Below, in pieces: positions 23,482 through 28,954 of a stretch of 31,090 nucleotides of DNA. Below the pieces are notes generated by a model. It was not told the origin of the DNA, made no database searches, and saw only the letters and a program-made list of their open reading frames with translations. Both the position numbers and the translations under genes were made by a program. The stretch is from JBBDIO01 sp040880365 (GTDB lineage Bacteria > Chloroflexota > Anaerolineae > Caldilineales > Caldilineaceae): assembly GCA_040880365.1 (NCBI GenBank), contig JBBDIO010000145.1, positions 1 to 31,090 of the forward strand, read 5' to 3'. Position 1 is the first letter of the stretch. Each line of letters opens with the position of its first letter.

Positions 23482-25206
23482 ATGAGATGGGGTGAGTCAG
23501 ATCCAGAGTCGGGTATGGCGCAGCATGGTCGCCGGTGGCCTATTCGCGTGTGGTCGTACTTTAATATATGGCCGTGTGGTCTGGTGTGCGTGATTATCTG
23601 CGTGCTGGGCATTCGGCTTGCCGCGCCTGTGTTTGCACAAACCCCCGACGACAATGATCCGGTGCCTGCGCAGCCTCTTGCAACCTCACCCGCAACACCG
23701 GAATTTCATGTGGTGCTGCCGGGCGAAAGCCTGAGCGTGATTGCCCAACGCTATGGGCTTTCGCTGGCCGCGTTGATGGCCGAAAACGGCATCACCGACC
23801 CCGATGCCATTCGCATTGGCGCACGTCTGCGCCTGCCCCCCCTCGCCCAAACGTCGCCAACGCCAGCGGGGCCGGGGATTGTGGGTGTGGATCCCCAGTT
23901 TGCGCTGGATGACGCGCCCGCCTTGCATGTGGTGTTGCCGGGTGAATCTGTGTTGGGCATTGCCCAACGCTATGGCATTTCTGCGGCGGAATTGATGGCA
24001 TGGAACGGCATCACCGATCCCGATCATATTGTGATTGGGCGCAGTCTGCGGCTGACGGCAGTCCCCGAAACGGATCGGGCGCAACCCGAAGCGCCCGCTG
24101 CGGATGCGCTGGAAGCAGACGCGATAGAAGAAGAACCTGCAGAAGAAGAACCTGTGAATGAGATATCGGCAGATGAGGAACCGGGTGATCCGCGTGCACT
24201 CACCAGCACGCTAAACCGCCGTATCCGCGTGGCGTCCGGCGATACGATTGGGGGACTGGCATTGCGCCACGGTGTGAACGAAGAGGCGCTGCGCCTGCTC
24301 AATGGCTTGGGGAGCAGCGGCCTGACGGGCAACGCGGGCCTGGTGGCCGATATGGAGCTGATTCTGCCCGCTACGCGCGCGGAGCTTCGCCCGGAGCCAG
24401 TGCCCCAGGCCGCGGCGATGGACGATCGCCTTTTGCACACTGTGGTGCCGGGCGACAGTCTGGGCGCAATCGCCCAGCGCTATGGGCGGACGCTGGCGGA
24501 TCTGCTGGCGGCGAATCGCATCACCGACCCCAATGCCATCCGCATTGGACAGCAGTTGACGATCCCCGATCCCGAAGCCGCGCCGGAAGACGCCGACGCC
24601 GCCATGCCGGTGCAGGTGGGACGACCTCAACGCGGCTTTTTCTTCTATACTGTGCAGCAGGGCGATACCCTTTCAGAGCTGGCGCGCGAGTTCAATACCA
24701 CCTATCTGGCGATTTTGGACTATAACAACCTGACCGACCCGGAAATGGTTTTTCGAGACGTTGCGCTGCGCATTCCCTTTGGTCCGCCGCCCGCGCCCGT
24801 GGCGGCGCCGCCTTCGCCCCAGTCGGGCACGCGTTTTATGGTGAGCCTGAGCCGCCAGCAGTGTTGGGTTTTGCAGGGCGAACGGGTGTTGTACGAATGG
24901 GTGTGCAGCACCGGCTATGGCGAATGGATTACGCGCACAGGTGTTTTTGCCGTGCAGACCAAGCTGGAAATGGCCCAGAGCAATTACTACGAGCTGGATA
25001 TGCCCTATTGGCTGGGCATTTATGATGTGGGCGCGGCGGAAAACGGCATTCACGGCTTGCCGGTGGAATGGGAAACCGGGGCGAAGATCTGGGAAGGGCT
25101 ATTGGGCCAACCGGCGACCTTTGGCTGTGCCATGCTGGCGGATGACGATGCCGCCACCCTGTTTGATCTGGCCTATCTGGGGATGCCGGTGTATATTGTG
25201 AATTGA
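23482..25206 (+). CDS. Five-LysM protein with C-terminal YkuD L,D-transpeptidase domain
   Basis: The 574-residue exported protein has an N-terminal hydrophobic signal or anchor (about 27-52, ending APVFAQ). Five LysM peptidoglycan-binding modules follow at about 74-118, 148-192, 247-296, 318-362 and 388-432; modules 1, 2 and 4 share HVVLPGES...IAQRYG...NGITDPDAIRIG. An acidic Glu/Ala-rich linker lies at 207-237 and a Pro linker at 434-446. The last 124 residues form a YkuD domain (FMVSLSRQQCWVLQGERVLYEW ... GIHGLPVEWETG ... ATFGCAML), with probable catalytic His524 and Cys549. L,D-transpeptidases cross-link peptidoglycan 3-3 or attach proteins. The Cys motif reads T-F-G-C-A-M rather than the usual S-H-G-C-I/V-R. 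GAGG five bases before the ATG at 23482 supports this start; an ATG at 23515 is an alternative. Confidence 0.9.
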   Translation: MRWGESDPESGMAQHGRRWPIRVWSYFNIWPCGLVCVIICVLGIRLAAPVFAQTPDDNDPVPAQPLATSPATPEFHVVLPGESLSVIAQRYGLSLAALMAENGITDPDAIRIGARLRLPPLAQTSPTPAGPGIVGVDPQFALDDAPALHVVLPGESVLGIAQRYGISAAELMAWNGITDPDHIVIGRSLRLTAVPETDRAQPEAPAADALEADAIEEEPAEEEPVNEISADEEPGDPRALTSTLNRRIRVASGDTIGGLALRHGVNEEALRLLNGLGSSGLTGNAGLVADMELILPATRAELRPEPVPQAAAMDDRLLHTVVPGDSLGAIAQRYGRTLADLLAANRITDPNAIRIGQQLTIPDPEAAPEDADAAMPVQVGRPQRGFFFYTVQQGDTLSELAREFNTTYLAILDYNNLTDPEMVFRDVALRIPFGPPPAPVAAPPSPQSGTRFMVSLSRQQCWVLQGERVLYEWVCSTGYGEWITRTGVFAVQTKLEMAQSNYYELDMPYWLGIYDVGAAENGIHGLPVEWETGAKIWEGLLGQPATFGCAMLADDDAATLFDLAYLGMPVYIVN

Positions 25207-25277
25207 ACGCCGCGCCACTCTGCGCACTATCCTGTGCGCCTCGATTGCCAACGACCAGAGTCCTGCTACACGCCACT

Positions 25278-26376
25278 ATGCCACAGTTGCCAGCCACACC
25301 TCAGTCGCCAGCCGGCGATCCGAATCTCCCTGCCGCCTCGTCTTTTTTGCCCGCGGGAAAATTGCCGCATGAACTACTTGCCGCGCGCCTGGGCGATTTG
25401 CCCACCACCCACGCCCAATTGTTGCTCGGCCCCGCAGTCGGTGAGGATGCGGCGATTATCGACTTTGCGCCCGAAAGTGCGCGACTGTTGGTGGCAAAGA
25501 GCGATCCCATCACATTTGCCACCGGGGAAATCGGCTATTATGCCGTGAATGTCTGCGCCAACGATCTGGCGGTGACCGGGGCGACACCCCGTTTCTATCT
25601 GCCGACCATTTTGTTGCCAGCCGGGCAGACCGACGCCGAACTGGTGGGGCAGATTTTTGCCCAGATTGGCGCGGCCTGCCGCGATCTGGGGATTGTCGTG
25701 GCAGGAGGGCACAGCGAGATTACGCAGGCAGTAACCCAACCCGTGGTGGCGGGGACGCTGTTGGGCGACGTGGCGCGCCACCAATTTATCACGACGGCAG
25801 GCGGCGCGCCCGACGATGTGATCCTCATGGGCGTGGTNNNNNNNNNNCATGGGCGGGGTTGCGCCCATCGAGGGCGTGAGTATTCTGGCGCGGGAGATGC
25901 GGGCTGTGCTCTTGGCCCGGGGCTGGGACGCGGTCGAGCTGGACACGGCGGCGGACTATTTATATACGCCGGGCATCAGCGTTGTGCACGCGGCCCAGGC
26001 TGCCCTTGCGGCCGCGCCGATCACGGCCATGCACGACCCCACCGAGGGCGGCGTGGCGACAGGACTGCTGGAGTTGGCGATGGCGGCAAAGCTTGGCCTG
26101 GTGGTGGATCTGGATGCGATTCCCGTGCCCACGCTGGCCCAGCGACTGTGCGCCGAATTTGGCCTGGATCCCCTGGGCGTGATTGCTTCGGGTGCGCTGC
26201 TGGCAACCTGTGCCGCGGAACACGCCGACGCCATCCTGGCCGCGTGGCGCACCCTGGGCCGACCGGGCGCAATCGTCGGCAGGTTCACAGACGACCCTGC
26301 CACCCGACGCGCCACCCGCGGCGACAAGGCGGTGGATTTCCCCTATTTTGCCGCAGATGAAATCACCAGGCTGTGA
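25278..26376 (+). CDS. AIR-synthase-family (HypE/ThiL-like) protein interrupted by assembly gap
   Basis: Two segments make one PurM-type protein. The first (25278-25837) starts MPQLPATPQS and holds the N-terminal ATP-binding half: LGPAVGEDAAIIDF, VAKSDPITFATGEIGYYAVNVCANDLAVTGATPRFYL and GIVVAGGHSEIT, ending DDVILMG. Ten Ns follow (25838-25847). The second segment (25848-26376, one frame over) starts MGGVAPIEGVSILARE and contains the C-terminal half with MHDPTEGGVATGLLEL. The family includes PurM, ThiL, SelD and HypE; the HPTEGG-like motif and Asp/His set resemble HypE-related proteins, but the HypE C-terminal Cys is absent, so the product is unassigned. The 12-mers on each side of the Ns are nearly identical and merging them restores one frame of about 359 codons, so the disruption is probably an assembly artefact. 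Confidence 0.82.
25838..25847. other. Assembly gap (10 Ns) flanked by near-identical 12-mers
   Basis: CATGGGCGTGGT (25826-25837) precedes and CATGGGCGGGGT (25848-25859) follows the Ns; they differ at one base. This is what two overlapping contig ends look like when they were joined with a placeholder instead of being merged. Confidence 0.95.
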
Positions 26377-26388
26377 TTGGCAGGCCGC

Positions 26389-26430
26389 AATCACCAAACT
26401 GTAATCACCAAACTGCAAGCGCTGAACTGC
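26389..26430 (+). repeat. 14-bp x3 tandem repeat upstream of GNAT gene
   Basis: AATCACCAAACTGT (26389-26402), AATCACCAAACTGC (26403-26416) and the diverged AAGCGCTGAACTGC (26417-26430) are consecutive. They lie between the stop of the AIR-synthase-family gene and the ribosome binding site (AAGGA) of the GNAT gene; an additional AATCACCAGGCTG is within the 3' end of the preceding gene (26361-26373). Confidence 0.9.
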
Positions 26431-26447
26431 AAGCGTAAGGATGCCGG

Positions 26448-27335
26448 ATGACCGCGCCGATTGAAATTCGCCCTGTGGTGAATGTGGAAGGCTGTAAGAA
26501 TTTTCAGGAACTGGAACGTTGGGTCTGGGGCACGGATGACCTTGACGTGGTGCCCATCCATGTGTTGATCACCGCGCTGAAAAATGGCGGCGGTCTGCTG
26601 GGGGCCTATGCCGAAGACGGTCCCGATGCGACCGGGCGCATGGTGGGCGCGGCTTTTTGGTGGCTGGGCGCGGGCATGGATCCGCGTGCCCCGGCTGCGG
26701 ATGCAGGCCGCGGGACAGGTAAGCTCAAGGCGTGCAGCCATATGGTGGGCGTCTTGCCCGACTGGCAGGGGCGGCATGTGGGGCTGCGTCTGAAGCTGGC
26801 CCAGCGGCAGGCTATTTTGGAGCAAGGGTTGACCGACTGGGTGACGTGGACCTATGATCCCCTCTATCGGCGCAATGGCGTCTTCAATCTGCATCGGCTG
26901 GGTGCGACCTGTTCCACCTATTTTCGCAATGTGTATGGCGAGCTGAACGACGATTTGAACCGGGGCGCGCCTAGCGACCGCTGTCAGGTGGATTGGTGGA
27001 TCGATAGCGAACATGTGGCCCGCGATTTGCAGCCCATGCGCCCGCAACCGGCATGGCAGGCGGCGAATCTTCAGCTTTTGCCTGTGCGGGAAAACGGGCG
27101 GGGGCTTGTGGAACCTGTGGACGCGCCCGTGGCGCCCGATGGCCGCCCGCTGGCTGTGCCGATTCCCCCCGAAATTGGCGTGATTCGCCAGGCCGATCCC
27201 GCGTTGGGGCTGGCATGGCGCTTTGCTCTGCGCGCCGCGCTGGAAACGGGGTTCGGCGCGGGCTATACGCTGGTCGATTGTGTGCACCTGGAGGGGCAGG
27301 GCTGGCGTTATATACTGGTGCGCGACTTTTTGTAG
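26448..27335 (+). CDS. GNAT-superfamily acyltransferase (COG3375-like), probable N-succinyltransferase partner of racemase
   Basis: The 295-residue protein has a GNAT core in its N-terminal two thirds: the first strand and helix (IEIRPVVNVEGCKNFQELERWVWG), a strand with GRMVGAAFWWLG, and the acyl-CoA pyrophosphate loop SHMVGVLPDWQGRHVGLRLKLAQRQ (QGRHVG at 107-112). It continues WVTWTYDPLYRRNGVFNLHRLGATCSTYFRNVYGE, which is characteristic of COG3375 proteins. In Geobacillus and Deinococcus-type genomes this family neighbours N-succinylamino acid racemase and can supply N-succinyl-D-amino acids from succinyl-CoA; the same gene order is seen here, with the racemase 120 bases downstream. The C-terminal region is a mixed beta domain of unknown role. 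AAGGA six bases before the ATG supports the start. Confidence 0.82.
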   Translation: MTAPIEIRPVVNVEGCKNFQELERWVWGTDDLDVVPIHVLITALKNGGGLLGAYAEDGPDATGRMVGAAFWWLGAGMDPRAPAADAGRGTGKLKACSHMVGVLPDWQGRHVGLRLKLAQRQAILEQGLTDWVTWTYDPLYRRNGVFNLHRLGATCSTYFRNVYGELNDDLNRGAPSDRCQVDWWIDSEHVARDLQPMRPQPAWQAANLQLLPVRENGRGLVEPVDAPVAPDGRPLAVPIPPEIGVIRQADPALGLAWRFALRAALETGFGAGYTLVDCVHLEGQGWRYILVRDFL

Positions 27336-27398
27336 TTTGCCAAACCCTGCGGTACTCGTTGCCGGATGATCTATGCCGGTTATCTGTTGTCAAAAAGC

Positions 27399-27434
27399 CG
27401 GTTACTTGTTTTCAACCGGTTACTTGTTTTCACA
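27399..27434 (+). repeat. 18-bp tandem duplication upstream of racemase gene
   Basis: CGGTTACTTGTTTTCAAC (27399-27416) and CGGTTACTTGTTTTCACA (27417-27434) are adjacent, and a more diverged 22-base relative precedes them (27377-27398, CGGTTATCTGTTGTC...). The array ends where the ribosome binding site AAAGAGGAG begins. Confidence 0.9.
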
Positions 27435-27455
27435 AAGAGGAGATGGACGAAAGCC

Positions 27456-28565
27456 ATGCAAATTGAACGAATTGAGCTACGCAAGATTCGCCTGCCCTAT
27501 GTATCGATCTTTGAAACCAGCGGCTGGCGCGAAGACGGCAGCTACGCCGTGATTGTGCGCATCGACGGCGAAGGCATAACCGCCTGGGGCGAATCGCCGG
27601 TGGGCGGCAGTCCGTTCTATAACGAAGAAAATACGAATACGGTCTGGAGCATCGAACAGGATTTTCTGGCGCCCATGCTCATGGCCGCGCAGATTGAAAA
27701 GCCCGAAGATGTCTCCCCGGCCTTTGCCAAAGTGCGCGGCAATCGCATGGCGAAGTGTGGTCTCGAATTTGCCGTGTGGGATTGGTTTGGCAAGCGCGAC
27801 GGCATCAGCCTTGCCAAGCTGTTGGGGGGCACGCGCACAAAGGTAGAGGTAGGCGTGAGTGTGGGCATTCAGAAAGACATTGATACGTTGTTGCAGGTGG
27901 TGGGCGACTATCTGGATGACGGCTATCAGCGCATTAAACTGAAGATCAAGCCGGGGTGGGACCTGGAACCTACGCGCGCCGTGCGCGAGGCATGGCCCAG
28001 TCTGAAATTGCAGGTAGACGCCAACAGCATCTATCATCTGGCCGACGCCGAGCATTTGGCCCAGCTGGATGCGTTTGACCTGCTGCTCATCGAGCAGCCG
28101 CTGGCGCATGATGATATCTATGACCATGCCAAGCTCAAGCCCGCACTGCGCACGCCGCTCTGTCTGGATGAGAGCATTGTCTCGCCCGAACATGCCCGCT
28201 GGGCCATCGCCATGAACGCCTGTGACATTATCAATATCAAGCCCAGCCGGATTGGTGGCTATGCCGACGCGCGCCAGATTCACGATTTGGCGCAGGCCGC
28301 GGGCATCCCTGTCTGGCATGGGGGCATGTTGGAAACGGGCATCGGCCGCGCGGGGAATGTGGCGTTGGCAAGCCTGCCCAATTTCAGCATTCCGGGCGAT
28401 ATCAGCGCCAATGCCCGCTATTTTGCCCGCGATATTGTGCACAATCCCTTCACACTGAATGACGATAGCACGCTTTCGGTGCCCGATGTGCCGGGCTGTG
28501 GCGCGGAGGTGGACGAAGCCTATTTGGAAGAAGTGACGATTGACCGTTGGGAACTGCGCGCCTGA
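27456..28565 (+). CDS. N-succinylamino acid racemase / o-succinylbenzoate synthase-type enolase-superfamily enzyme
   Basis: The 369-residue protein belongs to the MLE/MenC subgroup. It shows Lys161/Lys163 in RIKLKIKPGWD, metal ligands Asp188 (QVDAN), Glu213 (LIEQPL) and Asp238 (CLDES), and the second-side Lys262 in IKPSRIGGYADA, followed by PVWHGGMLETGIGRAGN. This Lys-Lys arrangement and the GGMLETGIG motif are those of NSAR/OSBS enzymes. The partner GNAT gene immediately upstream argues for racemisation of N-succinylamino acids rather than menaquinone synthesis; no other men gene is present. The start at 27456 is preferred (MQIERIELRKIRLPY); GAGGAG lies 13 bases upstream, a long spacing, and an ATG right after it gives only a seven-codon frame overlapping this start. 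Confidence 0.88.
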   Translation: MQIERIELRKIRLPYVSIFETSGWREDGSYAVIVRIDGEGITAWGESPVGGSPFYNEENTNTVWSIEQDFLAPMLMAAQIEKPEDVSPAFAKVRGNRMAKCGLEFAVWDWFGKRDGISLAKLLGGTRTKVEVGVSVGIQKDIDTLLQVVGDYLDDGYQRIKLKIKPGWDLEPTRAVREAWPSLKLQVDANSIYHLADAEHLAQLDAFDLLLIEQPLAHDDIYDHAKLKPALRTPLCLDESIVSPEHARWAIAMNACDIINIKPSRIGGYADARQIHDLAQAAGIPVWHGGMLETGIGRAGNVALASLPNFSIPGDISANARYFARDIVHNPFTLNDDSTLSVPDVPGCGAEVDEAYLEEVTIDRWELRA

Positions 28566-28954
28566 TCTGCGTTCCCACTCTGCGCGGGCTGCCAGGAAGT
28601 CGTATCTGCCCAGGGCCGGTCAGTCACAGACCCGCCTTGGGCCTCCTCGCTGGGCAATACTTTGGGCCATTGGACCACAATTTCAAACGGGGATAGGGCA
28701 TTGGGCGCGCAAAAACGTCAAACGCCTACTTTGCGCGCGGGCAGAGGCCGGGCGCGGTCCGGTTGTCTGCAACGAATCGGCAATTTAGTGGCAAGATATC
28801 CGCGGAATGTCATGGCGATGTGCGCGCGACTGCTATGCTGCCCAGTGGCGAGCTTTTCGTTTACCCTGCACAGATTGCCCCCACTTTAGAATTCAAACTC
28901 TGCGAGGCAGATCAATCCCCCCTGAAATTTCAACATAAGTATGAAAGGAACCGT
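28566..28954. other. Non-coding spacer after racemase gene
   Basis: This 389-base region contains a stem-loop (listed separately) and the leader of the exported protein, with AAGGA (28945-28949) five bases before its ATG. No protein-coding frame with recognisable features is present. A promoter for the downstream gene should lie in the AT-richer part around 28880-28940 but no convincing element pair is seen. Confidence 0.55.
28705..28738 (+). terminator. 9-bp stem-loop downstream of racemase gene
   Basis: GCGCGCAAA (28705-28713) pairs with TTTGCGCGC (28730-28738) around a 16-base loop, 140 bases after the racemase stop. It has no T-run after it, like the other strong hairpins in this window. 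Confidence 0.5.

Noticed and set aside
25203..26360. Single long frame reading straight through the Ns
   Set aside because: After the Ns this frame gives Gly/Arg-rich sequence without family motifs; the conserved C-terminal half is in the frame starting at 25849.
27443..27466. Seven-codon frame overlapping the racemase start
   Set aside because: The ATG directly abuts the Shine-Dalgarno sequence, leaving no spacing for initiation; probably a chance frame.
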